Source: Isoetes taiwanensis
Lineage: Eukaryota; Streptophyta; Lycopodiopsida; Isoetales; Isoetaceae
Assembly: GCA_021234155.1 (NCBI GenBank)
Contig: JAJEKV010000022.1
Coordinates: forward strand, 8,153,961-8,217,960
Length of the DNA stretch: 64,000 nt
Direction of reading: 5' to 3'
The position numbers and the translations under genes are program-made. The notes below the pieces were generated by a model. It did not search any database, had not been told where the DNA came from, and was given only the letters and a program-made list of their open reading frames with translations. This document shows, one piece after another, positions 52,421 through 63,258 of the stretch. Position 1 is the first letter of the stretch. Every line of letters starts with the position of its first letter.

Positions 52421-52990
52421 CCAGATGTTGTCTATCTGTGCAGTCATATATTGAGCAGAGCAAATAATTGTGTTGGACAATATTGCATGACGGACCATCT
52501 CCATGATACATATCATAAATTTGTTCTTACCATATGGAATAGCGTTCTTACCATATGGAAAGCTATTGGGTTAATGGGTATGTTTTATTCATATGCATTT
52601 TGAATAACCATTTTGCATAGATATATTGGCAATTACAGAGGTTAGAATTCTCCATCAATTTTTGTATGTTCGTAACTTAGATTCTTTTGATTTAATACAA
52701 AACATCTTTTGTAACGAGTCATTATGGTCAATATTCTTCTATTGTGCGGGCACTGAACACAAGGAAAAAAAATGCAGGTTCAAATTCTGCATGTTCTAGC
52801 ATGTATAGACGAGTTGGAGAAGAGAAACGTTCAAGGCCGCCGCGATAAGTTTCTTGTAAAGATAAATATCAAAGATCCTACTATATGGATAAAAATGAGC
52901 AAGCTCTACCATTACAAACTTGGACCATATCAACAGCAAATAGCTTAGAGAATTTAAGGAGAATGAATTCTTCAAGTTTCCAGCACTCAC
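51850..52990. other. AT-rich region with an inverted-strand open frame only
   Basis: Apart from the minus-strand frame at 52045-52419, nothing is recognised. TTCTTACCATATGGAATAGCG is followed by a second TTCTTACCATATGGAAAGC at about 52525-52565, a short duplication. Confidence 0.35.
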
Positions 52991-54550
52991 AAATGAGAGC
53001 CAACGAAAATGGCCAAAGACAAAGGTAACTTAAGAGCTTACATAGTAGGACTTATGATCGTAGCTGACATAAGGAGACAAATTGCTACAATTATGGATAG
53101 GGATGAACGCAGTTTCATGTCTTTGGTTTCACTCTCAAATCTATGTTCTTTCACTTCAAGTTTATATTCTGGCAGTACACATTCCACAAAACCATACCCT
53201 ATTTTTGAAGAAAAGCTAATTTGATGAAAGAAATGCATCTAATTTGAGAAGAAGACATAAAGATTGGAGGAAAACACAGTACCTTAGCTGTTCAAAATCA
53301 TCAAATTGAAGTCTCTCTGGCTCCTTTAGTCACTATCTTTGGGCTGTAAAGGATTTTCCAACTAGCAAAACATCATGCCACAGTAAATCAGCATCAATCA
53401 AACATAAATCATTGCCTACACATGCGATATCCTCCTCCAAGCTCAACAAACAGCAAATCGGACCATATTGCAAGGTCTTCCGTGAGATTTTTGATGTGGT
53501 TTAGGACAGCGGGACTCCTCTACGTTCAAAATAGAGTGAAGCATTAAAGTTTAGGGCCACTATTTTTTTGCCACTTTTTTTTATTGACCATGATATAGGT
53601 CATAAAGTATAACACATCTTGCCAATTAAGAATAAAAAATAAGGTGAATGTGAGAAGGCAGATCCAAAAATGGTACGGATTCGACGGTTTCTATAGAACC
53701 TGCAAGAAAAGGATTCCAAGAAGCATGTCTTCGGTGGATGCTAAAAAGGAAATGATTGGCAGCCTAGTCTCATCTTTCTTAATGGTCTTCTATGTTATCT
53801 TAATGCTAACATGCTAGCTTTTGCCTTGAAGATTTTAATATTTAAGTATTATAAGTCTAATGACCAGTTATTTGCCCTGTCGAGTTGCACATCAGAAGTT
53901 GCATACAAATGCACAAAAGGGTGCTTTTTAAGAAGGCAATTTGCAATTGAAATTTGGTAAGATTAAACAGATGGGATTTTAAGTAAGATCACAAATGAGA
54001 GCCAACGAAAATGGCCAAAGAAAAAGGTAACTTAGGAGCATACATAGTAGGACTATGATTGTAGCTGACATAAGGAGACAAATTGCTACAATTACGGATA
54101 GGGATGAACGTAGTTTTATGTCTCTGGTTTCACTCTCAAATCTATGTTCTTTCACTCTTAAGTTTATATTCTGGCAGTACACATTCCACAAAACCATACC
54201 CTAATTTTTGAAGAAAAGCTAATTTGATGAAAGAAATGCATCTAATTTGAGGAGAAGACATAAAGATTGGAGGAAAACGGTACCTTAGCTGCTAAAAATC
54301 TTCAAGCTGAAGTCTCTCTGGCTCCTTTAGTCACTATCTTTGGGCTGTAAAGGATTTTCCATGGAGCAAAACATCATTCCACAGTAAATCAGCATCAATC
54401 AAACATAAATCATTGCCTACCTATCTGATATCCTCCTGCAAGCTCAACAAACAGCAAATCAGACCATATTGCAAGGTCTTTCGTGAGATTTTTTATGTGG
54501 TTTAGGACAGCGAGACTTCTCTACGTTCAAAATAGAGTGAAGCATTAATA
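52985..54550. repeat. Direct duplication of a ~560-bp block, 1 kb apart
   Basis: 52985-53560 and about 53985-54550 are copies: shared GAGAGCCAACGAAAATGGCC, GGAGACAAATTGCTACAATT and GGTTTAGGACAGCG.GACT. Minus-strand readings in both contain EYKLEVKEHRFESETKDMKL RSSLS-like text, so the block may include an exon. The spacer (53561-53984) shows nothing recognisable. The second copy abuts the C2-domain exon at 54594. Confidence 0.85.
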
Positions 54551-54561
54551 TTGGTCTATAT

Positions 54562-54900
54562 ATGGTTGTTAACCACAAAAATCCTTTACAGATTAGCCGC
54601 AAGACAAAGACCATTTCTCAGAACCTCAATCTTGTTTGGAATCAAGAATTTGAGTTTGATGAGTCTGCTGAAGAAGAATACCTAAAATTAAAGTGCTATG
54701 ATGCCGACTTTTTGATGAATGATGAAAATATGGGAAGCGCACGGATAAATTTATCGGATCTTGAAGTAGGGGTAACTAAGGACGTGTGGGTGCCACTAGA
54801 TAAGGTTAATAAGGGAGAGATACGACTGAAGCTTGAAGTTACTGAACCAGAAGCCAAATTGTTATTACCTCTCAAATGGCCTATTGTTGGTAAACTTTAA
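54562..54900 (+). pseudogene. C2-domain exon (synaptotagmin/tricalbin-like plant protein fragment)
   Basis: After a TTACAG acceptor (about 54591) the frame reads SRKTKTISQNLNLVWNQEFE F, LKLKCYDADFLMNDENMGSA, INLSDLEVGVTKDVWVPLDK and GEIRLKLEV. The K-T-x-x-x-x-x-N-P/L-x-W-N-Q-x-F-E-F and D-x-D pattern is the core of a C2 calcium/phospholipid-binding domain. Its N-terminal strand (D-P-Y-V) must lie in an exon not seen. The frame runs past the domain and stops at TAA 54900. A gene fragment; the ATG at 54562 lies in intron sequence. Confidence 0.6.
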
Positions 54901-55044
54901 CTGATGTACATATTTTTCAGATGTAAATATATGACAGTCTTTTTGTCATTCAAAGTGCACATGAGTACTTGTTTTGGTACAAGTTTTTCTCTTCTTTCAT
55001 ATTTGGTACAAGTTTCAGTGTCTACACATTATTAAGTGATCTTA

Positions 55045-55482
55045 ATATGCTTTGTAGATGAAGGGACTAATGTGCAAAAGTCTATTAAATTGTTACGGGA
55101 AAGAATTCTGTAGTGCCTGGATGCTCAAACCAATACGGAAAGCTGCAAGTACGTTGGGTTGGGTATTAGTTCTCGCTGCCATACCGCTCTTCCTGGAATT
55201 TGGGAAAAGGTTGACAATGTAGAAGATAAAGGAGAACGAGATGAATTGAAAATTCTGTTGGCAGCAAATCATTTGGTGCATAACCCTTGGGGATAACCAA
55301 TTGTATAGGATGAGGAACGAATAGGATGGAGTAGATTGCCAGTAGCACGTGTAGTTGAAACATCATGGACTACTACTTTGGAGAGCACTTCTACAGCCAA
55401 CTGGAAGAAAGGAAGGCATGATGCAATAGTCATTAAATATAGGCCTCCTGAGGATATTTTGAAAGTACACTATGAACCATGA
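55045..55482 (+). pseudogene. Coding-like segments after the C2 exon, unrecognised
   Basis: The frame reads EGTNVQKSIKLLRERIL, stop, CLDAQTNTESCKYVGLGISS RCHTALPGIWEKV and on to ANHLVHNPWG. After a stop it reads DEERIGWSRLPVARVVETSW TTTLES and RHDAIVIKYRPPEDILKVHY EP. Long stretches without stops suggest a decayed coding region. No family recognised; it could be part of the same gene as the C2 exon. Confidence 0.35.
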
Positions 55483-55639
55483 ACCCGTGGTGTAAATATG
55501 TTGTATTTATTTGTACAACATGAATATATAGACCATTTTTCCATGAAAATATGTTCATGTCTTGTCTTCATATTGATAAAATGATATTAATGCTTATGTA
55601 ATAAACTTCATGCAATTCTGATCAAATTGGGATATAAAT

Positions 55640-56640
55640 GTACGATGATGTACAACAGATGTACATTGATGTATGTAAATGTATGTTTACATCTCTAGAT
55701 CTGAGTTTGTCCATGACATCTACAATTGTTGGAAGTTGTGATAGCAATGACTCATGAACTTCATCGGGCAAATGAAATGCTGTGGCTGCCCCCTTCAGCC
55801 TGTGAGTTATTTTGTTGAATGGAATTCTAACCCCAATCACGAATTCAGCAGATACCAAAACATTCTTACTAGGAAGCAGTTTATACTTGTTGTGGCAGCT
55901 TAGAATTAGTTCATAATATTGCCCTTCAATGACACTAGCATCAGTAGAGCATTTCCATAGTCATCAACTGAATCATCTTCCAATGTATGCTTTTCCCTTG
56001 TACATATTAGAATATAGTATGGAACACCTTTCTGGTGCTGCAACAAAAACATCAGAAACTCCTACAGTGTCATCTAAACAAGGCTCTTCTTCTGCATACA
56101 ACACATCCACATCATTTTCAGCTTCCCCACGAGAGGGAACATGATCTGTTATCACAATGTTGTATGTCCTCACAATTCAGCCAATCGAAAATAATGCAAG
56201 CATCACAGAAGCACGAGAGTGGTCTGCAAAGCAACTTCGTTAGGTCATTTGGATTTATGGTTGAGACGAAATGTATCTGCTGAGAGTACCATGTAAAGTC
56301 CTTAAATGCTTGCTGCCTGTCGACATCAGTTTTTCCAACCTCCCAAAATATCCTTTCACACTCCGAGTCCTTGGTTCTTAAAACTGTACAAGTTGTTGCT
56401 ACACCTGTCACTGGCATACCATTTTGTTTCCTTTGCACGCTCTCAAGCCTTTTAATTTTCTTTGCTCGCTCTCAAGCCATAACTTGGCTATACGAGCGTC
56501 TCCATCATGTGTGCCTTTCCCATGGCCAGATCCAAAGAAATTCCATATCTCTCAAATTTTCAACATGGTATCTGCAGATTCCATACCATGCCCTTGAGGA
56601 TTTGAACTGAGATGCACAACCATCCGACCATACATAATGA
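55640..56640 (-). pseudogene. Transposase-like relic (HGKG-x-HDG / CRxLSCFCxxC type)
   Basis: Reading the minus strand from 56640: HYVWSDGCASQFKSSRAWYG, then after a one-base shift NFFGSGHGKGTHDGDARIAK LWLESEQ. In the next frame follow GVATTCTVLRTKDSECERIF WEVGKTDVDRQQAFKDF, INPNDLTKLLCRPLSCFCDA C, then DHVPSRGEAENDVDVLYAEE and FVIGVRIPFNKITHRLKGAA. The S-D-G-C-A-x-Q-F-K-S ... H-G-K-G-x-x-D-G ... C-R-x-L-S-C-F-C-x-x-C order recalls uncharacterised transposon-encoded proteins that I know mainly from animal genomes. Family assignment is tentative. At least two frameshifts. Confidence 0.45.
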
Positions 56641-56950
56641 AGGTTTATGTCACTGCCTCCATTATTCTTAAGCCATGCCAAATGTAATGGGTAAAAGCAC
56701 GCTGTGGTGTATCAAAAACGTGCATTTTGACGCCACATTTTGGCACCATCTTTGTGGTAGAATCGGGTGGTGCATACCGAAGCGGAGATTGCGGGAGTGC
56801 AAATTAATGAGCGTCGGTTATTTTGAATTTTATGCCACGTCATTGTCCACCTTTTTGAATTAAGAAAGAATCACCTCTTCCTCTGTTTTTTTGCCGCTTC
56901 TTGCCGATTGAACCCTAATGGAGTCGAATTGAACATACAATCGTTACACG

Positions 56951-57490
56951 ATGAAATCTCTCCTCAAACAAGAGATTGTGCCCCACGAAGATCTAAAGAA
57001 GCTTTGGGGTGACAGAGTTCCAAATAAATCAGCTACAATTATTTTCCCCAAATGTTTTGTTCAAACCGAGAAATTAAGGCATATGTTTTCTTGTACGAGG
57101 TTGAAGAATCGAGCAATGAACAATACAAAGAGTTCATGCAAATTTACAAAAGAATTACGAGGGACACATACATGGGGTGGAATGGCTCCTGAACACAGGC
57201 GAAGGCTTATTATCTGCATATAAAAAGGGGGTCATTATTGGAAGAGCTTCTGGATTATTATAAAACTCCCGATGAGAAAGCAGAGGCCAGTTCTTCTAGA
57301 CCCAAGAGAAAGCATAGGCAAATCCAACCTGACGAGGAGGAAAATAGTAAAAGTGACAGGGATGATGAAGATGATAGGGAAAAAACCAAATCAGGTTCCT
57401 CTAGACCACACATTCAATCTGAACTCACAATCAAAACAGAAAAGCAGAGCAATGTTCTGAGACCAAAACATGCCATTGCAGGTATGTTCA
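56951..57490 (+). pseudogene. Acidic/basic ORF with nuclear-localisation-like motif, unrecognised
   Basis: ATG 56951: MKSLLKQEIVPHEDLKKLWG DRVPNKSATIIFP, then after a shift YEVEESSNEQYKEFMQIYKR ITRDTYMGWNGS, stop, LEELLDYYKTPDEKAEASSS RPKRKHRQ, and an acidic stretch EEENSKSDRDDEDDREK. It ends at a GTATGT donor (about 57482). The head-to-head position with the transposase-like relic could mean a second transposon protein, but nothing proves it. Confidence 0.3.
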
Positions 57491-57699
57491 ATTATTAGTT
57501 GTGTTACAACAGAAAAAAATCTCAAGCTTGATCTAGATTGTTTCTATCAACACAGAAAAGGTAACATCAAATCTACTTCAAGAATCAGGTATGTCTACTA
57601 CCATTTTGCATCATGTTGGCTGTATTGTCATGTTGTGTCTCTATGATGCCATCTGTGGGGCATTTCGTGCAATGGATGCCAGAATGATAGATGAGGTAT

Positions 57700-57955
57700 G
57701 TGTGGTGGTGGTGAGTTGTTGGCATCCACCATGTCCCACACCACACCCCACGATCTCCCACCACTACACTCTACCATCTCCCACTGCCACACTCCCACAC
57801 CACACACCACCACCACACTCCACCACCACCACCACACACACCACCACCATCATCACCACACTCCTCCACCACCACCACACTCCTCCACCACCACCACACC
57901 CCCACCCCACCCCACCCCACCCCACCACCACCACCACACCACACCCCACAACCTG
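57700..57955. repeat. CCA/CACC-type microsatellite
   Basis: Irregular CCACCA, CCACACC and CCCCAC repeats. Long His/Thr/Pro or Gly/Val/Trp frames across it are repeat artefacts. Confidence 0.9.
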
Positions 57956-58845
57956 CATAATGAAAAAAATTAGTTACTTTCTAAACAAAAAGAAAGAAAG
58001 AAAGCATTCAAAATGTATGGTCGAAACTATACATGTGTCATCTCTAGCAGATGAATAGGATGATCAATTTTCTCACCTTTATCATTCAAATGCTTCCTCA
58101 CATGCTTCTTATAAGGTGATACTCTGGTATTTTCGTCCCAATACTTCCTGACTGTGGCTATTTCTTCAGCTGTGAAGGCATCTTTTCTTCTCTTCCTTCC
58201 AAACATGGAATAAATTACTACTCCTATATTTTAGTGTAGCCAAAATAGGTTTAGCTAAACTACCTTCAAATTGGGGCTAGAAGTTTCTAACACTTGGCTA
58301 AACTAAATGGTTTTTCTCCATCACACTTTCTTGCTTTTGGCTAAACTTTCACAAAATGGAAAGGCAAATAGTAGCCATCACGTGATAGTAATTTGAAAAA
58401 ATCCAAGCATTTTGGCAAAGACATTGAATTTATTGTAAATACATATACATGAGCATGTTTAAAAACCTAAAAAAATGGGACTACATTGTTCCTTTTCCTC
58501 TAATGCTTCAACTTTGTACTTGGAACAAGAAAGAAAGTGGAAAAAAGAAAGAAAAATATAAACCCTATTTGAAATTTCTTAAAGTTAGTACATACATTGG
58601 TGTTCGAGCTAATCTATCCATTTTTCCAAGCCCACTCTATCTTAGGTTAAGCTAATCGATGCCCTGATGGATATGTCTGGAGGTAAAGGTTTGGCTATTC
58701 AACCTACAAATTCACATGGGCGGCAAAAAAATTGGGCTAAAATTTTCTTTTTTTTGGGCATTTTTTTCATTTACTTTAGCCGTTTTTCTTGGCAAAACTG
58801 CTACAAAATAGCCATTTGGCTAACCTTAGCCGTTATTTTATTCCA
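57956..58845. other. Non-coding stretch
   Basis: AT-rich. It contains repeated TTTGGCTAAAC / TTAGCC motifs at about 58245-58350 and 58690-58840, which may mark a decayed MITE, but I could not define ends. Confidence 0.4.
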
Positions 58846-59060
58846 TGCCCACAACCACACCCCACCACCACACCCCATCACCACACCACACTCCACCACC
58901 ACCACACCTCACCACCACCACACACACACCACCACCACACACACACACCACCACCACCACCACAGCGTGTTGTGTAGTGTGTACTGTGTAGCGTATGTTG
59001 TGTGGTGTGTGGTATGTGGTGGTGTGTAGAGACTACCTTGTGTTGTGTGGTGTGTGATTG
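58846..59060. repeat. CAC/CCA microsatellite turning into GT/TGTGG repeat
   Basis: 58846-58965 is CCACCACAC-rich; 58966-59060 is TGTGTAGTGTG/GTGGTGTG-rich. The two halves are roughly complementary and could form a loose foldback. Confidence 0.85.
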
Positions 59061-59142
59061 TGGTTTTCCATCAGTACGTGGCTTACTATGTTAGGAGGCT
59101 GACATATACGTAGTGTTTTGTTTTGCAGACTATGGCAGACTT

Positions 59143-59804
59143 TGTTGGAAAAATAGTTCTTTCAAATATATCAAAGATCATGAGAATTGAGAATTGATGC
59201 AGGAGCAATCAGTGAAACAATGAGATAAACTTGCTTAACCTATGGTTTATAGAACATAGGTGTAATGCAGATATGTGCAGGCTAGAACAATATAAACCTA
59301 ATGGTTTATTAGCCTAAAGGTTGAAGGAGTTGCCTAAGGTTGAATGATCATTGCCTAAGTTCAATGGTGAGTTGAGGTTATTAAATTAAAGGGGAATACG
59401 TTCTATTACCATTGAACCTAAGATTAAAATAACAATGGTTGTCGGTGGAGGGAATCGTGGTTTAAAATATAGAAACATATGTGGAGATCGAGCACCGAGC
59501 TCCTACAGCTATGGACTCTGCTAGGCGGCCGGATCTGCACCTATCGGTGAGGCCTGGCCCTATAAATGAAAGCAGTAACAAAGGATCTTGGATGAAGGAG
59601 ATATGGTCGTGTAACATAGTGCTTGGGCTGTCAGTCAGCGGATCTACAGTAATTGGGTCAATACCCAAATGAACAGTGTCAATCCAATGGTATTTGAATA
59701 TTAGAAGAAATCTTATATTGCTTCTTAAAACATTACACTATGGATGTCTAGTTAGTCATAGTAAGTTGTGGAAATTTCATCTTGATCATTGAATCAAATC
59801 TTCA
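59143..59804 (+). repeat. Candidate copia 5' LTR
   Basis: TGTTGGAAAAATAG at 59143 and TCTTCA ending at 59804 would be the TG...CA ends. A TATA-like CTATAAATGAAAG lies near 59570, and the primer-binding site begins immediately after (TTTGGTA...). Length about 660 bp. The 3' LTR lies outside the window, so the start is a guess; the end is well supported by the primer-binding site. Confidence 0.55.
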
Positions 59805-59811
59805 TTTGGTA
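59805..59811 (+). promoter_or_regulatory. Left half of a copia primer-binding site (TTTGGTA), split by Helitron C
   Basis: Joined to TCAGAGC at 63244-63250 it gives TTTGGTATCAGAGC, the standard plant copia primer-binding site. The copia Gag ATG follows at 63259. The split point is exactly A|T, the Helitron target. Confidence 0.85.
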
Positions 59812-59852
59812 CTAGTAATGGTGCCCAGCGTTGCTGGGCACAATGTCGACTG

Positions 59853-60295
59853 TAAGGGGGGGTGCCCCAGTTTGGCCCACATATAGCAAAAATGGTCCGA
59901 TCGAGGTGCTCCAGGGCTCAGATCCAGCCGAAAATTGGCTCAATAGATGCCCAAGAGTGGCTCTACCAGATGACCCAAAAATCGCCTCCTCCGGTGCCCT
60001 TGATCGCCCGCTACAATGCCTCAAAGTAGGGTTGTTTTTTGCCCCAAATAGCTTATCCTGTACCTGAGCCATGGTTTTTGGTCTAAACATAGTCAAAACA
60101 GGACATATGAGGTGTCGTTTTAAAGCTCTTGACCAGCACAGACATTTGTCCGCTAGAATTTTGCCTCCCCTAAAAAAAGTTATCGCATCAAACAACAAAG
60201 AGCTAAAAAGGTGGGATTTTTAAATGGATCATTCCTGGCCGTCAGATTGGGTGGGCTATTGAGGAATCCGAGCCAAAGTGGGGCACCCCCCCTTA
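59853..60295. mobile_element. 443-bp inverted-repeat element (MITE) inside Helitron C
   Basis: Left end TAAGGGGGGGTGCCCCAGTT and right end (reverse complement) TAAGGGGGGGTGCCCCACTT, each continuing TGGC. The inverted ends are about 24 bp with one difference. Target duplication cannot be told apart from the TAA of the ends, so the superfamily is open (TA or TAA target types fit). No ORF of note. Confidence 0.75.
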
Positions 60296-61560
60296 AATGT
60301 TTTGGCCGCAATGAGAAAAATGAATCCAACTTTTGTAAGTTTTTATTATAATAAAAACTTTTCAAAGCTTTAACAATGTCTTAGTAGAAACCTAGCTTCT
60401 TCTGAAACACAAATAATAAAATATAATATATAATAAAATATAATATATGAATGTTTTGGAATTGTTGATGAAGTTCCAATAATATCAATATTGTAGTGCT
60501 GCTACTATTGCGGTATCACTTTAGAAAAACGTAACGTCACCTTATATTTGGATACTATAGTTCAAACTTTTCTACCCTTGTTTACCTAAGAAAAGTTGGA
60601 AACCTGTTAATGATGAAACCAAGTCACCGTTTCATGAGCTTGCGCATGTTTTGTAACAATGTATATCTAAATGCTTGAAGGTTCACACTTGACAATATCA
60701 TGCATTTGAATTACATTCTAGATAGTTCGTAATGTAATTGGGAAAGGATTCCTAGTTTGGCATTAGCCTGGAGCTGCAAACAAAGATCTTGAACCAATTG
60801 CATTACCCTCACAATATCATAAGTGGGGATTTTTGACCTACTAAAATTTGGAATATTTGGGCTCTTCTTGACCTGGGATGGTTTTCACATACAATTTCAG
60901 CAGATTATCATTCTCTAAAATTGGAGCTGATAACATGGTTAGTCTAAAATGCACGACCGAAACAAAATGCGACCAACTTATGATATTCTCTAAAATTGGA
61001 GCTGATAACATGGTTAGTCTAAAACGCACCACCGAAACAAAATGCGACCAACTTATGATATTATCGATAAAGCAACATATCTACTATAAGTTGCACCGAG
61101 TAAGATAATTACAAAATCCGCGAACAAATTCACACGTGCAAGAAATTGAATTGATTGTAATCTGTGGTACAATGTTTATATAAGGAGCAACCTCTTACAT
61201 GATAACACAAATCATTCATATACACCAGATTTTGCAAGCATCAATGATGATGGCATTGTTAGCAATCTTCTTGCTAAAGTCATTATTGTAAAGAATATGT
61301 AATACAGTTGACAGATGCTTTCTGTGACAGCGATGCAGGCTTTAGACCAAACTGGCCTTTTAATTCCTAAAACGACAGCTCTAATTCTATACTTGGAATT
61401 CAATTGCATGCATTACAAATGTATATGCATAAATATCAAAGGCTCATCTAGAAATTTTCTTCATATGGAGGACGTTTTTACAAACTTAATGGCATCACTG
61501 CATCGTCATATGGAGTTCATCATTGGGCTATTAAGAAGATTGTGCATGTAAGAAGAATTG
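60296..61560. other. Non-coding interior of Helitron C
   Basis: AT-rich; includes TAATATATAATAAAATA repeats near 60410-60450. The two 75-bp tandem copies are listed separately. No gene supported. Confidence 0.5.
60911..61060. repeat. Two tandem 75-bp repeats
   Basis: Units start at 60911 and 60986 with TTCTCTAAAATTGGAGCTGA and contain GAAACAAAATGCGACCAACT. They differ at few positions. Confidence 0.9.
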
Positions 61561-61575
61561 AGCAACCATACTAAC

Positions 61576-61696
61576 CAAGTGAGGAAGCTCCTTGAGTTCA
61601 AGTATGGCACTGGCTTCTATGTGCCAATACATGGTCGTACGTGCAGCGCGTTGCAGCAACCAAACATGACCTGACTGCGGACATGGTACTATTTTG
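61576..61696 (-). pseudogene. START/polyketide-cyclase-like protein, exon 2
   Basis: A 121-bp exon between CCACAG and GTTAGT. It reads KIVPCPQSGHVWLLQRAART, TMYWHIEASAILELKEL. It joins in phase (AG|C, Ser) to the exon at 62063. This is the middle of the plant 'polyketide cyclase/dehydrase and lipid transport' (COQ10/START-like) family: ...HPGRIWLEQRG.QRALYWHI-type sequence. The usual role is a plastid-targeted lipid-binding fold of unclear function. Confidence 0.7.
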
Positions 61697-62062
61697 CTGT
61701 GGAGCAAATTGCGAAATAGCACATCCCATATTTGTAAGAACTGGAGACTTATTAGTATTGAAGAAAAACAACTGCAAGGAAACATCTAATAGGCAGTGTT
61801 TTACTGCCACAGGTAAGAACTCCATGAAGTCTAGACACTATGATGTATCATTCACTGCGTAAGAAACATGCATTCCCTGTAAACAATTTCTCCTATATTG
61901 ATTTCTAGGACGGGGTATTTTGTCATGAAGACAGGCATTTGGATGGGCAAAAGGAGAAGAGCATCTTCTGTAAGAAACCACATTGAGACCAAATGTTTTG
62001 CAGTGTATTTCTTGTATCCTTAACACTGGATGTTCTAATAATTTAAACTGCCTACAACTTAC

Positions 62063-62310
62063 CTATGTACTAAATGTGGAATAAATTCTGGAAGTCGTTC
62101 ATAATCTGTAAGTACTTTCCAGACATGATCTTCACTTGCATTCACCAGGATGCTGGCTGAAATGTGCCTTTCTCTCCATGAAACTATACCAACTTGGCAA
62201 TGAACTTCTTCCTCTCTGTCATCCTGTGCCATGCTTTGCATCTCCATGCTTTCCCTGCATGTATGAAGTTCCTCTCTTAACCGCCTAGGGATCATCCGAG
62301 AAATGAGAAA
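62063..62310 (-). pseudogene. START/polyketide-cyclase-like protein, exon 1 piece
   Basis: The reading ends at CATAG|GTAAGT (62063) and contains EEEVHCQVGIVSWRERHISA, SILVNASEDHVWKVLTDYER, LPEFIPHLVHS. The 'V.VDA..E.VW.VLTDYERL..FIP.L' signature is the start of the cyclase/START fold. The upstream border is not clear. With exon 2 it covers only the N-terminal half of the domain; later exons are not present before the Helitron end, so it is a captured fragment. Confidence 0.7.
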
Positions 62311-62884
62311 CATAACATTTTTGTTGTTTGGCAGACTTCTAAAATGTGGCCTGGTTGAACTTATAAGACACAAATATGAGCTACAATGGCCAGAATTATT
62401 GCTACAGTGGCAGATTGTTAGTGTTTCTTGTTCTTGAGTGCAAAAACAAATGACAGGTGAAATGCTTTGCCATATTCTTATTGATGCTCCTCTTCTATTC
62501 ATATTCAATTCTTGATGGGCCTCAGTGGCCGGAATTCATGCTACATTGGTCGAAATTAACTTTACAATGGTCGATTGCTACTTTTCTTGTTCTTCAGTGC
62601 AGGAAAATGATCTAAAACAACATGAAAGAGGAAACAAAAATCTAAAATGTCCAAACCAACCCGCATCAAGCAGACCTGCAGTTCAGAAAACAGAATGCCA
62701 CGCCACGCCAATCTTCTCTACAGCTGACCATGCTCTTCTATAGCATCCGCCATAGCCAGGCTTCTCTGCTCAAGCCCGCATCCCCCTGAACCCTAATCGT
62801 TGCTTCATAGATATAACACCCAACACATGAGATCACGAACACATCTCCTCTGCTCTCTCCTCTGCTCTCTGCGTTCAGACAACA

Positions 62885-63034
62885 ATGGCTATGGCCTCCA
62901 ACAGTAAAGGTGACAACAACGGCTCCAACCCCTTTGGATCTGGCATAGCCATCGGCAGCATCCCGCTGGAAAAATTCCCTTACGACTTCACTGATCACTA
63001 TGTCTGCGGGAGGGCAAGAAATGCTGTAGAATAA
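62885..63034 (+). CDS. Small ORF, 49 codons, possible first exon on the opposite strand
   Basis: ATG 62885, preceded by AGACAACA, gives MAMASNSKGDNNGSNPFGSG IAIGSIPLEKFPYDFTDHYV CGRARNAVE and a stop. Good start context and biased composition hint at a real coding start, perhaps of another captured gene in Helitron C. Not recognised; could be chance. Confidence 0.3.
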   Translation: MAMASNSKGDNNGSNPFGSGIAIGSIPLEKFPYDFTDHYVCGRARNAVE

Positions 63035-63258
63035 AAAAAAAACCTCGTCCACGAAGTGCTTGCAATGGATTTTTTGTGGCGCCTCCTCCGACCTCTGTTG
63101 CCTCCTCGCCATAGCCATATTTGTGGGCGCCATAGCTAGAGATGCGGCCATACAGGAGTTGAAGCGGAGCTACATGAAAACCCTAAAGGTAGGGTTAGGG
63201 TTTGGTTGACGACATACTTACCCAATAACATTATAATATAGGATCAGAGCTAACAATT

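Larger units (their letters stand above)
59812..63243 (-). mobile_element. Helitron C (3.4 kb) carrying START/cyclase-like exons
   Basis: On the minus strand the 5' end is TCCTATATTATAATGTTAT (from 63243), preceded by A. The 3' end is a hairpin GTGCCCAGC-AAC-GCTGGGCAC (59841-59821), 5 nt, then CTAG (59815-59812), followed by host T. Removing it restores an intact copia primer-binding site, so both boundaries are confirmed. The ends match Helitron B. No Rep/helicase gene. Inside are a 443-bp inverted-repeat element, a tandem repeat and host exons in the same orientation. Confidence 0.92.

Noticed and set aside
57591-58058. 155-codon His/Thr/Pro-rich frame and its Gly/Val/Trp-rich opposite-strand partners
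   Set aside because: They are translations of a CCA/CACC microsatellite.
63180-63202. Telomere-like CCCTAAA/TTAGGG stretch
   Set aside because: Only about three imperfect units; too short and interior to a Helitron.
63237-63250. TATAGGATCAGAGC taken at first as a mutated copia primer-binding site
   Set aside because: The TATAGGA part is the Helitron C 5' end; the real site is split and its other half is at 59805-59811.
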